DNA of 64,000 nt from Candidatus Methanoperedens sp. BLZ2 (GTDB taxonomy: Archaea > Halobacteriota > Methanosarcinia > Methanosarcinales > Methanoperedenaceae): NCBI RefSeq assembly GCF_002487355.1, contig NZ_NTMG01000066.1, positions 33,501 through 97,500 of the forward strand, in the 5' to 3' direction. Positions 1 through 9,098 of the stretch are shown here, one piece after another. Within the stretch, counting starts at the first letter, position 1; each line of letters opens with the position of its first letter. The position numbers and the translations under genes were made by a program. The notes under the pieces were generated by a model that was given only the letters and a program-made list of their open reading frames with translations, was not told the DNA's origin and did no database searches.

Positions 1-106
1 CATAACTTAACCCCATCGCCTGTAAAAGGAAAGCTTTAAATGTTTAATCAAAAACAAAGTTTAAATTGTAATTTTTCCAATATTCAAATTTAATATTATT
101 CGGCAT

Positions 107-126
107 GATTGAAATAGATTACGGTT
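107..126 (+). repeat. Direct repeat, copy 1 (partner 6809-6828)
   Basis: The 20 bases beginning gattgaaatagatta match those at 6809-6828 with one C/T difference. The copies bracket the beta-helix, YdjM-like, flippase and acetyltransferase genes. The match is read directly; calling it an island boundary is inference. Confidence 0.6.
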
Positions 127-134
127 TTTTGGTT

Positions 135-235
135 CTGTCAAGTTGTCGGTTGTTAATATTATAATATCAAGTAAATCATATATGGTTGCCATTCTTAAAG
201 TAGCGATTTCCTTCTAACAACCGAAGACTTGACAG
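135..235. repeat. Imperfect 21-bp inverted repeat pair, MITE-like
   Basis: Bases 135-155 and the reverse complement of 215-235 agree at 19 of 21 positions (shared core CTGTCAAGT, then tCGGTTGTTA). The arms enclose about 59 AT-rich bases with no gene. The layout suits the ends of a very small non-autonomous element or a long hairpin. No target-site duplication is obvious. Confidence 0.55.
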
Positions 236-489
236 TACCCGGTTTTTTCCATGTGTGTAGTCCCGAAACCTTTGGCTTTATATACCCATCTTCTCAGCAT
301 GGGAAATCAAAATAAGACTGTTTGCAATTTTTATTTAACTTTCTAAAAGTCCCTTAAAAAGGAATCGTTGCAAGGATTCTCGCCAGGAATAGAAAAAAAT
401 AATGTTTAAAAAGGCAGAAGCCAGGCGAGATAATCTATCACGCCCAGCATATCGGTTTATGGATTATCTACTTCGCGGGAAGTTCACGG

Positions 490-3084
490 TCAATATTCAT
501 ATGCTCCGATATCGTAATCTCCTCCCTGTGGTCTCGATTTTCCGTCAAAGTCCACAATAGCTATCTTGGGAGTCGCCCCTTTATTTATTGCGGGAGAAGT
601 GGATTGGATGCGGAAATCCCCCGATGAAGGATTGACGAATTGTGGACTTCCTGTTATGTAACTGGTGCCAGTCGTACCAGTTGAGCCGTCGATAAGATTG
701 TTTTGAATTGTGTTGCTTCCTACGACCCATATTTGATTGCCATAATTCTGGCTGACTATATTATTACTTATGACCACATTGGTGGATTTACTATATTTAT
801 TTATAATTCCGCCGTCCCATCCTATTGCGTTGTTTTGGTATACGGTGTTTCCTTCTATTAATATGTTGTCTATAGTCCCGCTGAGGCAGAGAGTACCAGG
901 ATCGTTGCCACAGTCAGCATAATAATCTACGACTATTCCATTTGCCCCGTTTCTATATACTAGATTGTTGTATATCTTGACATTTTTAATAGTGCCGCCT
1001 CCTTCAACAGCAACGGCTATTCCTCGAGAAGCACCCGGACCATCATGGATTATATTGTCATATACTTCCACGTTTTCCTGGTACTCGGTAAAAGGATCCA
1101 TATAAACACCTGCGCTTGAAGTCGGTTTTATGTTGTTATGATGAATGCGCCCGTTGCTCGATCCCATTTTTGCGTTAATGCTCTCGGTATTGATATTATC
1201 ATGGATCTTATTGTTTTTTACATCAAAACCATTGACATGAACAAGACTGACAATCTCGTTTTCAGTTCCTGCTCCTGCAGTATGAGCTCCTGTTACCTCA
1301 TTATTGTCTATGGTAATGCTTGAGGCCCTCTCTACATATATTCCGGAAGAATATGCACCATTAATATAATTGTTCTGGATATTAATATTCGAAGGGCTTC
1401 CGCCTGATACCATGATTCCTACGTATGAGGATTTTAGCACCCTGAATCCTGAGATTTGTATATAACTTGCACCATTTATACGGATCAGTCCGTCCCATGA
1501 TCCTAAAGATATACCGGTGCCATCAATCGAAACAGTTTGCCCCGGATACGCTGCAAATATGATGTAATTTCCTGGGCTTCCTGATCTCGTTATTGTAACT
1601 TTCTCATTGTACGTTCCGCCCATGACATAAACCATATCTCCTGCAGACACCGTGTCTGCTGCGTGTTGAATAGTTCTCCATGGAGACGAAGATGAGCCAG
1701 AGTTGCCATCATTACCATTAGTGGCTACATAATATTTAGGGCCATTTGAAACTGGAGCAGGCACGCTCGCAGGAGATGGGGTTGCAGTTGGCGTCGCCGT
1801 AGGATCCGGTGTTGTGATTGGTGCTGGTGCTAGTTTTAGTGCTGGTGCTGGTGTTAGTGCTGGTGCTGGTGCTGGTGCTGGTGCTGGTGCTGGTGCTGGT
1901 GTTAGTGCTGGTGTTAGTGCTGGTGTTAGTGCTGGTGCTGGTGTTGGTGCTGGGATAACTGCGTTTTTCAGGCTTAATGAAACATCATCCACCCAGAAAG
2001 TCCCATAACCATTCCAGATATTTGCATAGATAAAAAGATATACTGTATTGGAACCTGTCCTAAAATCCATACTATTCTTTGTCCAGTCATTCGTACCCTT
2101 GTTGAAATAAAGGTTTGTCTGTTTGATCCAATTCATGTTTGCATCAAGTTCAGCTACCCTGACCGCAGGGGGATTAGTGCCGCCTGCAGCGTTGGTTTTA
2201 CCCTGAGCAGATACCGTGTAATCTGTAAGAGGTTTAGCAATTATTAAATCAGAGTGTGGAGACCCTGATATAGAATTGGTTGTTCCTGGTAGACTAATTT
2301 TAATCGATCTTGCTCCAGTCGCTGATATGCTGTCCGATACAGGGGTGTTTCCATTGTTTGTCACAAATGCCCAATTGTCAGGTGTGTTGATTCCTTTTTC
2401 AAAGCTTGGGTTAGCAACAAGACTGGAAACTATTGGTGTTGGTGCAGGTGTGGAAGTTGGTGTTAGTGTTGGGATAACTGCGTTTTTCAGACTTAATGAA
2501 ACATCATCCACCCAGAAAGTCCCATAACCATTCCAGATATTTGCATAGATAAAAATATATGCTGTATTGGAACCTGTCCTAAAATCCATACTATTCTTTG
2601 TCCAGTCATTCGTACCCTTGTTGAAATAAAGGTTTGTCTGCTTGATCCAATTATTGTTTGCATCAAGTTCAACTAACCTGACCGCAGGGGGATTAGTGCC
2701 GCCTGCAGCATTGGTTTTACCCTGAGCAGATAACGTGTAATCTGTAAGAGGTTTAGCAATTATTAAATCAGACTGTGGAGATCCTGATATAGAATTGGTT
2801 GTTCCTGGTAGACTAATTTTAATCGATCTTGCTCCAGTCGCTGATATGCTGTCCGATACAGGGGTGTTTCCATTGTTTGTCACAAATGCCCAATTGTCAG
2901 GTGTGTTGATTCCTTTTTCAAAGCTTGGGTTAGCAACAAGGTTCACATCTAAAGTAGCTGCCGACGATATTGATATGGAAAGCAAGATTAGATTAATAAT
3001 AATAAATCCTGCATTTATATATCTTATCGCTTTTAATTCTATTTTTTTTTTGTTCATATTTAATCCCATCGTTTTATTGTTCAT
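490..3084 (-). CDS. Secreted beta-helix protein with duplicated sugar-binding-type module
   Basis: The 864-residue product starts with a basic stretch and a hydrophobic signal segment ending near ISSAAT. Two modules of about 157 residues follow (each beginning LVANPSFEKG, with W-rich strands like a CBM4/9-type jelly roll), joined by Pro/Thr linkers. After a long Ala-Pro repeat comes a C-terminal right-handed parallel beta-helix with NGNDGNSGSSSSPWRTIQ and many Asn-rich turns, as in DUF1565/pectate-lyase-like surface proteins. The two modules differ at only about seven residues. A role in binding or modifying surface polysaccharide is inferred from fold and from the neighbouring envelope genes. 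The start could also be the Met at residue 10 (3057). No catalytic residues can be assigned. Confidence 0.8.
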   Translation of the reverse strand: MNNKTMGLNMNKKKIELKAIRYINAGFIIINLILLSISISSAATLDVNLVANPSFEKGINTPDNWAFVTNNGNTPVSDSISATGARSIKISLPGTTNSISGSPQSDLIIAKPLTDYTLSAQGKTNAAGGTNPPAVRLVELDANNNWIKQTNLYFNKGTNDWTKNSMDFRTGSNTAYIFIYANIWNGYGTFWVDDVSLSLKNAVIPTLTPTSTPAPTPIVSSLVANPSFEKGINTPDNWAFVTNNGNTPVSDSISATGARSIKISLPGTTNSISGSPHSDLIIAKPLTDYTVSAQGKTNAAGGTNPPAVRVAELDANMNWIKQTNLYFNKGTNDWTKNSMDFRTGSNTVYLFIYANIWNGYGTFWVDDVSLSLKNAVIPAPTPAPALTPALTPALTPAPAPAPAPAPAPALTPAPALKLAPAPITTPDPTATPTATPSPASVPAPVSNGPKYYVATNGNDGNSGSSSSPWRTIQHAADTVSAGDMVYVMGGTYNEKVTITRSGSPGNYIIFAAYPGQTVSIDGTGISLGSWDGLIRINGASYIQISGFRVLKSSYVGIMVSGGSPSNINIQNNYINGAYSSGIYVERASSITIDNNEVTGAHTAGAGTENEIVSLVHVNGFDVKNNKIHDNINTESINAKMGSSNGRIHHNNIKPTSSAGVYMDPFTEYQENVEVYDNIIHDGPGASRGIAVAVEGGGTIKNVKIYNNLVYRNGANGIVVDYYADCGNDPGTLCLSGTIDNILIEGNTVYQNNAIGWDGGIINKYSKSTNVVISNNIVSQNYGNQIWVVGSNTIQNNLIDGSTGTTGTSYITGSPQFVNPSSGDFRIQSTSPAINKGATPKIAIVDFDGKSRPQGGDYDIGAYEY
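1820..1950. repeat. Tandem GCTGGT hexamer tract coding for Ala-Pro
   Basis: A run of GCTGGT/GTTAGT hexamers, read on the minus strand, encodes an (Ala-Pro)n and Leu-Thr-Pro-Ala linker between the duplicated modules and the beta-helix. Such tracts change length easily by slippage. The plus-strand Gly-Ala reading is a shadow. Confidence 0.75.
1952..2421 (-). repeat. 470-bp module duplication, copy A
   Basis: Starts gggataactgcg and ends ttagcaacaag. It aligns without a gap to 2471-2940 with few substitutions, so it is a recent intragenic duplication or a gene-converted pair. It encodes the second sugar-binding-type module. Confidence 0.85.
2471..2940 (-). repeat. 470-bp module duplication, copy B
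   Basis: Same length and ends as 1952-2421. It encodes the first, signal-proximal module. The visible amino-acid differences between copies are Q/H, L/V, LV/VA, N/M, A/V and I/L. Confidence 0.85.
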
Positions 3085-3693
3085 AGTTGATTTTTCATTA
3101 TTATCATTAGAATAATGAAATATTTTTATTATTTGAATGATATTTGTTCTTATACTTAAACATTATGATAATCACGATACTTATTATAATTAAAATTCGT
3201 GTCGCTCTAAATTGTTTTTGTATGTATAATCCCGACTTATTCGATAATAAAATTGAGATTTCTTTGATATGTCACATTTTTTATTAATTTCAATACTAAT
3301 TGTTTCGTCGATATACACTTATTTATTATGTTTTTATTTAATATTTTCATTGAAATCACCGATTCATTCCACATTTTTATAGAATAAAAGTAAATCGATA
3401 GTTTTATACGGTTTTTAAAGTTTTTAAAGATTTATTGGATTTTTTCTTTATTTTTAATTCTTCAATATACCTTATTTTTGTTTTTAATTTAATAACAATT
3501 ATTATTTAACTATTTTATATATTTATGCCTATTGTTGGCTTTATGCAAAAATGTATTGGGCATACTTATTTCTTGTAGCAATATTTAAATCCCACATGTA
3601 TGGCGGCAACTTCACAATGTCACTTAAGAATAGCGTAGGGATGGGATAAATGGTAACCAAATTCTTAAGATCGAATCTCTTATAAGTATTACT
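3085..3693. other. AT-rich intergenic region upstream of the beta-helix gene
   Basis: About 600 bases of very AT-rich DNA with no supported gene. The long T-rich runs around 3400-3500 would be A-rich on the strand of the downstream gene. A complementary pair cttaagaat/attcttaag (about 3625 and 3662) lies close to the end of the YdjM-like gene. The promoter of the beta-helix gene must lie in the left part, but one box cannot be singled out. Confidence 0.5.
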
Positions 3694-4218
3694 TTACTCT
3701 GTTTTTCTATGGAATGCGATAGCTGATATTGCTGCACAAATAGCCAATAATATAACGAATGCGACATTCTCACTTGATACTGCTGGCGCTCCTATACCAT
3801 TGTTCATAATTCTATTGCTAATACCATATTCCAGCGCTGGTACAAAACTACCATGGCTTAACAAAAGTTCTACATGGGCAAAAAATACTTTGTTGTAAAC
3901 AGGATAAAACAGGAATATACCGCCGGTAAACAGGTCTAGAATCAGATGGGACGTAAGGTAGAAGATAATTATGCCGAAAACTTCCCGCTTGCTCTTTGCG
4001 AACATAAAAAACAAGAGAGGAATGATTACTATAAAAATATTATGAAATAGTACTCTATGAAGCGGGATACCATTTGAGCTGAAAAAAATGCTGTCTATAT
4101 CCGGAAGCATTGCAAAAAAACTAAGAGCAATTACTTCTCTTTGATTCAATTTGAGCTTCTTTGAAAATAAGAGAAGTATCGCAACCGGGATAAAAATATG
4201 GTCAAGAGGAGAGGACAT
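3694..4218 (-). CDS. YdjM-like membrane-bound metal-dependent hydrolase family protein
   Basis: The 174-residue protein begins SSPLDHIFIPVAILLLF and has several hydrophobic spans. It carries the acidic/His pattern of the YdjM/DUF457 family: LPDIDS near residue 40, HRVLFHN near 54, and HLILDLFTGG near 92. Members are integral membrane proteins annotated as metal-dependent hydrolases, but the reaction is not established. It lies 26 bases beyond the flippase gene on the same strand and is probably cotranscribed with it and with the transferase upstream. Confidence 0.7.
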   Translation of the reverse strand: MSSPLDHIFIPVAILLLFSKKLKLNQREVIALSFFAMLPDIDSIFFSSNGIPLHRVLFHNIFIVIIPLLFFMFAKSKREVFGIIIFYLTSHLILDLFTGGIFLFYPVYNKVFFAHVELLLSHGSFVPALEYGISNRIMNNGIGAPAVSSENVAFVILLAICAAISAIAFHRKTE

Positions 4219-4244
4219 AAATTATTACTTTTTATTTGCATTCA

Positions 4245-5498
4245 TTAACTGTTTTCATTATTATGCACGAGGTTTTTCATCTTGTATATCACAACAATCG
4301 CAGCAAGAGAATTTGCTGCAAGAAATGCAAAGGCTGCCCCCTCTATACCTGAACTTCTTGAAAGAGGAAAAGCGAAGGCAAGTGTAAGAACAGCAATTCC
4401 AGCATTTATCTTTATCACGCTAGAAACTCTTTTTTGAACGTTTCTGACGGCTGTAAACAACGTGTTAATAGAAACGGGAAGACTTGCAATTGTAAGTATT
4501 AATAGAGTAGTGGATGCATTCTCGGCATAGAGCGGATTAAAAATATTCAGTACAAATTTACCAAAAAATACGAAAAATATAACTCCTGGAAAAAGAATAA
4601 CGGCATTTAATTTTATTGATTTTTTCACTTTATGCCATAATTCCCCACCGTCTGAGGATTCTGCGAGAAGTGAATTTGATATCGATTGTGGGATCCCATA
4701 GAGAAGACCTCCTACCATCATTGCGATATAGAAGAAACCTGTGGATTCTGCAGAAACCAAATTAACTATCATTATAGGTAGGACAAGACGTGGAAGAGTA
4801 TAAAAAATTTCTGCAAGATAGTTCCCTACTGAATATCCTGCCATGCTTTTAATTATTGAATCCAGCATGAGGGCAGGCAAATATCCTTTCCATACCAAAG
4901 ATAACAAAAAAAATCCAACAGCTACTGCAATCATTACTCCTATACCCCATGCCATAAATATACCTATAGCTCCGAAAACTGAAAACATCTGGAGGGGAAG
5001 AATCTTAAAAAAACCAAACAGTATCTCTTTTGTCATGTGAAATGAAGATCTCCTTCCTGCTATGAAAGCACTGCTTATATGCGCTGATATAGTCGTAACA
5101 GTCGTAACTGTAGCAAAAAGTATGACAAATTTCAAATCATTAAAAATAGATCTCAATACCGGCGCCCAGATATTAATTCCCAAAATAAAAATAAATGAAA
5201 AAACAAGCGATGCAACGATACTTGAAGTTATGCATGAGTTTATAATTCTATTGGCGTTTATTCGGTCTCTTGGCAGATAGAATATAAAAGCTGTGTGAAA
5301 ACCTAAGGTGCTTATCATTGAAATCAGGGACATACTTGATAATATTGCCGAAGTTGTTCCAACTTCATCCGGTGAATAGTATCTGGCAACTATAATCCAG
5401 AAAAAGAAACCGAGGATCAGATTTAAAAGATTGGTCATCATGAGGTAAAAAAAATTTTTAACGAGTGAGTCGTTATAAATTTTCTTGAGAAAACGCAT
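4245..5498 (-). CDS. Wzx/MATE-like oligosaccharide flippase
   Basis: This 417-residue polytopic protein begins MRFLKKIYNDSLVKNFFYLM and runs into FFWIIVARYYSPDEVGTTSA, a typical opening of the RfbX/Wzx polysaccharide-biosynthesis family. About twelve hydrophobic helices follow. The family moves lipid-linked oligosaccharides across the membrane for glycan or glycoprotein assembly. It sits between a FemAB/GNAT-like transferase and a YdjM-like protein, which suits a surface-glycan operon, although no glycosyltransferase is present. Confidence 0.8.
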   Translation of the reverse strand: MRFLKKIYNDSLVKNFFYLMMTNLLNLILGFFFWIIVARYYSPDEVGTTSAILSSMSLISMISTLGFHTAFIFYLPRDRINANRIINSCITSSIVASLVFSFIFILGINIWAPVLRSIFNDLKFVILFATVTTVTTISAHISSAFIAGRRSSFHMTKEILFGFFKILPLQMFSVFGAIGIFMAWGIGVMIAVAVGFFLLSLVWKGYLPALMLDSIIKSMAGYSVGNYLAEIFYTLPRLVLPIMIVNLVSAESTGFFYIAMMVGGLLYGIPQSISNSLLAESSDGGELWHKVKKSIKLNAVILFPGVIFFVFFGKFVLNIFNPLYAENASTTLLILTIASLPVSINTLFTAVRNVQKRVSSVIKINAGIAVLTLAFAFPLSRSSGIEGAAFAFLAANSLAAIVVIYKMKNLVHNNENS

Positions 5499-5525
5499 AA
5501 TTCAGTCTCGTTTCAAAATTTATGA

Positions 5526-6695
5526 TTATATTTTATTTTTTAGTTTTTCATTTTCATTTATTTGTTTAATTTTATATTTATATAATTTATAATTTTCTAT
5601 CAGATTATGCTTTTTAATTTCATCATATAGAAATATCCAATTTAGAATTTTAAATTGGAACTTAGAAATGTAACTTTTTGGCATCATCACAATCCTATTA
5701 TTACTCCTTAATAGAGACTGCCATCTAAGTTTATATGCTTCATCTCCTCTTAAAAAATCAAATTCTTTTAAACCTCTGGAAATTAAATCTTCTAATATGT
5801 AGAGTATATGAATGTTACCAATGGAATAGGATGAATAATTTGGGTCAGATCCTGTCTGGTAATAATAGTATCTATCTTCGTATTCAAAACCTAAGACAAC
5901 GGATGCATGTTGTCCATTTACATCCAGAAAGGAGAGATTTAACCATCCGTTGTTTGCCAGTTCTTTTGATACCTCAGTCAAAAATTCCATTTGAGTTTTA
6001 GTAAAATATGGTAAATTTTGGTGATTCACTTTTTTTTGATTCAAACTCCAAAAGTCTTTTAAATTTTTATCTAAAGAATTTAGTGTTAAAATTTTTTTAA
6101 ATTCTATTTTACCATAATTTTTTTCAATATCTTTCTCTCCTCTTCGCAGATTTTTCCTGAATTTTTTACTCAGTTTATTTAAGTGATCATTCAATGACGA
6201 TTGAACTGGTAAATATGAAGAAACACCTGTTTTCTTCTCTCCTACAAATAATGAATCGCAGAATGATTGGTTATGCAATATCTTAAAGAACTTTGAATTA
6301 TCAGGCAGCTGGTCAAAACGAATAATAATTTTATTATAGTTAAGATAATATTTTATCAAATTAAACATCTTATTAATTTGATTATCATCCATATCAGAAT
6401 AAATAATACCTCCTCCATAATCAGATAGATTTATTCCAATATTTTCGACAACATTATAGCTAAAAAGAAAAGTATGATAAGTTGAACAAAGCAATGGCAT
6501 AATCCCAATTATATCATCCTGATCTTCAATTACCAATATTTGCATCTTTTTGTTATTGCTAAAGTATTCCCACCACTTGAAAAGCCATTCCCAGGTTAAA
6601 AATATGTTTTTATCACGGCTCTTTCCAAGAAGATCATTCCACGTTTCTCTTATAGATTTGAATTCATCAACACAATTTATTTCTCTTATTTTCAT
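5526..6695 (-). CDS. FemAB/GNAT-like acyltransferase family protein
   Basis: The 389-residue protein has the layout of the CelD/BioF2-like and FemAB acetyltransferases. It has an N-terminal half with FLTWEWLFKWWEYF, a central basic stretch (LSKKFRKNLRRGEKDIEK, about residues 170-190), and a C-terminal GNAT-like half with FEYEDRYYYYQTGSDPNY and a final FDFLRGDEAYKLRW motif. Such proteins often act in extracellular polysaccharide or protein-linked modification; the substrate cannot be read here. A GGGGAT Shine-Dalgarno sits a few bases before the ATG at 6695. The gene is AT-richer than the housekeeping genes, which hints at transfer. Confidence 0.75.
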   Translation of the reverse strand: MKIREINCVDEFKSIRETWNDLLGKSRDKNIFLTWEWLFKWWEYFSNNKKMQILVIEDQDDIIGIMPLLCSTYHTFLFSYNVVENIGINLSDYGGGIIYSDMDDNQINKMFNLIKYYLNYNKIIIRFDQLPDNSKFFKILHNQSFCDSLFVGEKKTGVSSYLPVQSSLNDHLNKLSKKFRKNLRRGEKDIEKNYGKIEFKKILTLNSLDKNLKDFWSLNQKKVNHQNLPYFTKTQMEFLTEVSKELANNGWLNLSFLDVNGQHASVVLGFEYEDRYYYYQTGSDPNYSSYSIGNIHILYILEDLISRGLKEFDFLRGDEAYKLRWQSLLRSNNRIVMMPKSYISKFQFKILNWIFLYDEIKKHNLIENYKLYKYKIKQINENEKLKNKI

Positions 6696-7000
6696 TGTAT
6701 CCCCATTATATCCCCTTTAAAGAGTTTTTCTAAGCTTATCCCACATAAGCAGCTCATAAATGGAAAAAATATAAATTTTCCAACAGGCAATATAGTATTG
6801 ATATATTAGATTGAAATAGATTATGGTTGTTTATACTTACCTTCTCAACTTACGGTATTACTGTAAATAAAGACACATGGAGGGTGTAAGTAATTGTCTC
6901 AAATTGACAAGAAAACAAAACATAACCTTTATACCTATCACTATGGTTATTTAATGAAGATAAAATAACGACTGAATAAATAGGGGTTTGATTTAATAAA
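6696..7000. promoter_or_regulatory. Divergent intergenic region with direct repeat and TATA-like box
   Basis: No gene is seen in this 305-base gap between the acyltransferase and CPBP protease genes. It holds the second copy of the 20-bp repeat (6809-6828). A TATA-like acctttatacc near 6926-6936 suits the plus-strand protease gene at 7001. Confidence 0.5.
6809..6828 (+). repeat. Direct repeat, copy 2 (partner 107-126)
   Basis: Matches 107-126 at 19 of 20 positions (gattgaaatagatta then tggtt). See the partner entry for the possible island boundary. Confidence 0.6.
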
Positions 7001-7753
7001 ATGAAAAGAGAGATCTATTTTCCTGCATTGGGAATAGTGGTCGGCGAACTAATGATGTTTTTTGGCCAGGTGAATATTGGCTTGCCAATACATATAATAA
7101 ACCTTCAGTTAATAAGTCTGGTCTTAATTCTCAGCAATATCCGACCAGATATCAAAAAAGTTCTCCAGAGTATGATATTATTGATCCTGATGCGGATTAT
7201 AAGTCTTGTAATGCCCCAATTCTTTACATTTACTATGCTCTGGTATGTCTTAATATATGGTGTCATGTTCATACCAATTTATATTATAATAAAAAACCAG
7301 AATATTTCATTAAGTGAAATCGGAATAAATTTCAAACGTCTCCATATTTACCTCCCCATTGCTCTTGTTATCGGTATAGATTTTGCAGTACTTGAGTACC
7401 GCATTCTTGACCCTTCCGCCCTGATCGGAAATGTCCAGCCTTCTAACCTTGTACAGATCGCTATTGTAATGTTTGTTTTCATAGGACTGGCGGAAGAACT
7501 TATATTCAGATCAATACTCCAGACCAGGCTTGAAAAAGTAATTGGCTTGAAGAAGGGACTTTTCTTGACCGCTATTTTGTTCGGAGTAATGCATTCTGTT
7601 TATGGGCAAATCAACGAAATATTATTAGCGACCTTATTTGGAGTTGTCATAGGTTATATATTCCAGAAGACAAGGAGCTTTCCCTTTATCCTGGCCATCA
7701 ACGGTATTACAAATATGCTTCTTTTTGGTATATTGCCTATACTATTAAAATGA
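7001..7753 (+). CDS. CPBP-family intramembrane metalloprotease
   Basis: The 250-residue, highly hydrophobic protein has the three signature regions of the CPBP (CAAX protease/Abi) family: a diglutamate motif LAEELIFRSILQ near residues 164-175, FGVMHSVYG near 195, and a final NGITNMLLF near 236. The Glu pair and His are the expected zinc ligands. Archaeal members are usually of unknown substrate; some relatives process prenylated or bacteriocin-related peptides. It is a stand-alone gene with its own TATA-like box, and its 3' end overlaps the convergent small gene by 17 bases. Confidence 0.85.
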   Translation: MKREIYFPALGIVVGELMMFFGQVNIGLPIHIINLQLISLVLILSNIRPDIKKVLQSMILLILMRIISLVMPQFFTFTMLWYVLIYGVMFIPIYIIIKNQNISLSEIGINFKRLHIYLPIALVIGIDFAVLEYRILDPSALIGNVQPSNLVQIAIVMFVFIGLAEELIFRSILQTRLEKVIGLKKGLFLTAILFGVMHSVYGQINEILLATLFGVVIGYIFQKTRSFPFILAINGITNMLLFGILPILLK

Positions 7754-7964
7754 TTCTATAAATAATGATACCTGCGAAAGTAATCAGCATAGGAATTGAA
7801 ATCGCATCAAGGGTGCTTGAAACACATCTGTTCAAATATTTAGAATCCAAAACCAATAACGTGATAAAAACCGAAACAATAAGGGAAATAACTGCGAGAG
7901 CCTCCAAATTAGCATTTAAAGGAAAGGATGTTTGCATATTTGATACTGCAATTATAATACCCAT
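7737..7964 (-). CDS. Small two-helix membrane protein, unknown
   Basis: The 75-residue product contains two convincing hydrophobic helices (LAVISLIVSVFITLLVLDSKY and ISIPMLITFAGIIIYRIILIV). I prefer this strand because the opposite frame over the same bases gives a featureless peptide. No family is recognised. There is no clear Shine-Dalgarno, and ATATAT immediately precedes the ATG, so the start is uncertain. Confidence 0.5.
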   Translation of the reverse strand: MGIIIAVSNMQTSFPLNANLEALAVISLIVSVFITLLVLDSKYLNRCVSSTLDAISIPMLITFAGIIIYRIILIV

Positions 7965-8057
7965 ATATATCTAAATTACCTTTCAGTATTAAGTTCTTTT
8001 CGTTTTCAAAATAATCCTGCAAAACATTTATCATGACTGGAGATAAGAGGGAAAATC

Positions 8058-9098
8058 ATGAAGCTTTTCGTCCCATCCCCAGGACATATCGACAGTCTCA
8101 AGGAATTATTGACCCGGAAGGAGAAGATATACTCTATTTTCATGGCAGGTTCCCCTGATTATATTGGCACGGGAAGGAGCAATCTTGCCTCCCCCCAGCT
8201 TGAGGAAATAAAAGAACAGACTGAGTACGCTCATAAAAACGGGGTTAAGATGGAACTTGTGCTGAATTCAAGCTGCATGGGAGGGCGCCAGCTTACGCCT
8301 GAAGGATACAGGACAAACCACTGGTATGTTGAAAAACTTGTGGATATCGGGATCGATTCCATTGTTGTTGCGGATCCTTATCTTGTTGAGACCATTTCAA
8401 GGGATTTTGATGTGGATGTTGTAGTATCAGTGCTTGCTTTTGTGGATTCCCCGCAAAAGGCCGAGTTCTTCGAGGACCTTGGCGCAAAATCAATAGTGAT
8501 TGATTCAAATGTAAACAGGCATTTCGATGTTCTTCATGCAATCAGGGATTCTGTGGATTGCGAATTAAAGCTCCTTGTCAATGAAGGATGCCTTTACCGC
8601 TGCCCATTCAGATATGCGCATTTTAACTTCTTTTCTCATGCTTTCGGGCCTGAACCAAGACCCAATGTGCTTGATGATTATTATTACTTAAAATGCCTTG
8701 AATTAAGGATTGAAAATCCCGAACTGATCATAAAATCCCCATGGATAAGACCTGAGGATATCAAGCTCTACAGAGATATCACCGATGTGTATAAGATCGG
8801 GGGCAGGACGCATTTTGTGGACTGGATCCTGAATTGTGTGAATGCATACTATAATGAAAGTTATGACGGGAATCTTATGGACATTCTGGATTGTCCCAAG
8901 GATTTGAAAGACCTGTATAATATTCCAAATAAAAGCCTGGATGGTATCCTGGAGAAACAGTGGACTAACTGCAAAAAAGTTTGCAACAAATGCGGTTATT
9001 GCAGGACACTTACAAAGAAGGTCACGCAGGTTTATTCAAATGGGGGAACAGAACACCAGATGTGTCTGCCGTGGGATACGATAGCGGTGAAAACATGA
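8058..9098 (+). CDS. Peptidase U32 family protein
   Basis: This 346-residue TIM-barrel-type protein matches the U32 (YhbU/UbiU-related) family. It has MKLFVPSPGHIDSLKELL at the N-terminus, a Gly-rich strand, VNEGCLYRCPFRYAHFNFFSH near residues 180-200, and a Cys cluster near the C-terminus (CKKVCNKCGYCRT, about 307-319). Studied U32 proteins are mostly Fe-S-dependent RNA or quinone hydroxylation factors rather than proteases, so the Cys residues probably bind a cluster. The ATG of the next gene overlaps the stop (ATGA), so the two are translationally coupled. Confidence 0.85.
   Translation: MKLFVPSPGHIDSLKELLTRKEKIYSIFMAGSPDYIGTGRSNLASPQLEEIKEQTEYAHKNGVKMELVLNSSCMGGRQLTPEGYRTNHWYVEKLVDIGIDSIVVADPYLVETISRDFDVDVVVSVLAFVDSPQKAEFFEDLGAKSIVIDSNVNRHFDVLHAIRDSVDCELKLLVNEGCLYRCPFRYAHFNFFSHAFGPEPRPNVLDDYYYLKCLELRIENPELIIKSPWIRPEDIKLYRDITDVYKIGGRTHFVDWILNCVNAYYNESYDGNLMDILDCPKDLKDLYNIPNKSLDGILEKQWTNCKKVCNKCGYCRTLTKKVTQVYSNGGTEHQMCLPWDTIAVKT

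Larger units (their letters stand above)
1..489. other. Intergenic region with inverted repeat and no convincing gene
   Basis: No open frame of useful length is visible. The stretch is AT-rich and holds a 20-bp segment (107-126) that recurs at 6809-6828, a long imperfect inverted repeat (135-155 with 215-235), and a shorter complementary pair around 380 and 430 (TCTCGCCAGG against CCAGGCGAGA). A TATA-like tttatata lies near 283-291 but faces no gene I can identify. It lies downstream of the beta-helix gene, so it could hold a terminator or a small mobile-element remnant. Confidence 0.5.

Noticed and set aside
1138..3115. Plus-strand open frames over the beta-helix gene, including a Gly-Ala repeat peptide
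   Set aside because: They are antisense shadows of the 864-residue protein; the Gly-Ala frame is only the reverse of the Ala-Pro hexamers.
7765..7974. Plus-strand 69-residue frame opposite the small membrane gene
   Set aside because: Lacks a ribosome site and any recognisable pattern, whereas the opposite frame gives two clear membrane helices.
8293..8541. Antisense frame in the U32 gene
   Set aside because: Shadow of a strongly supported coding sequence.
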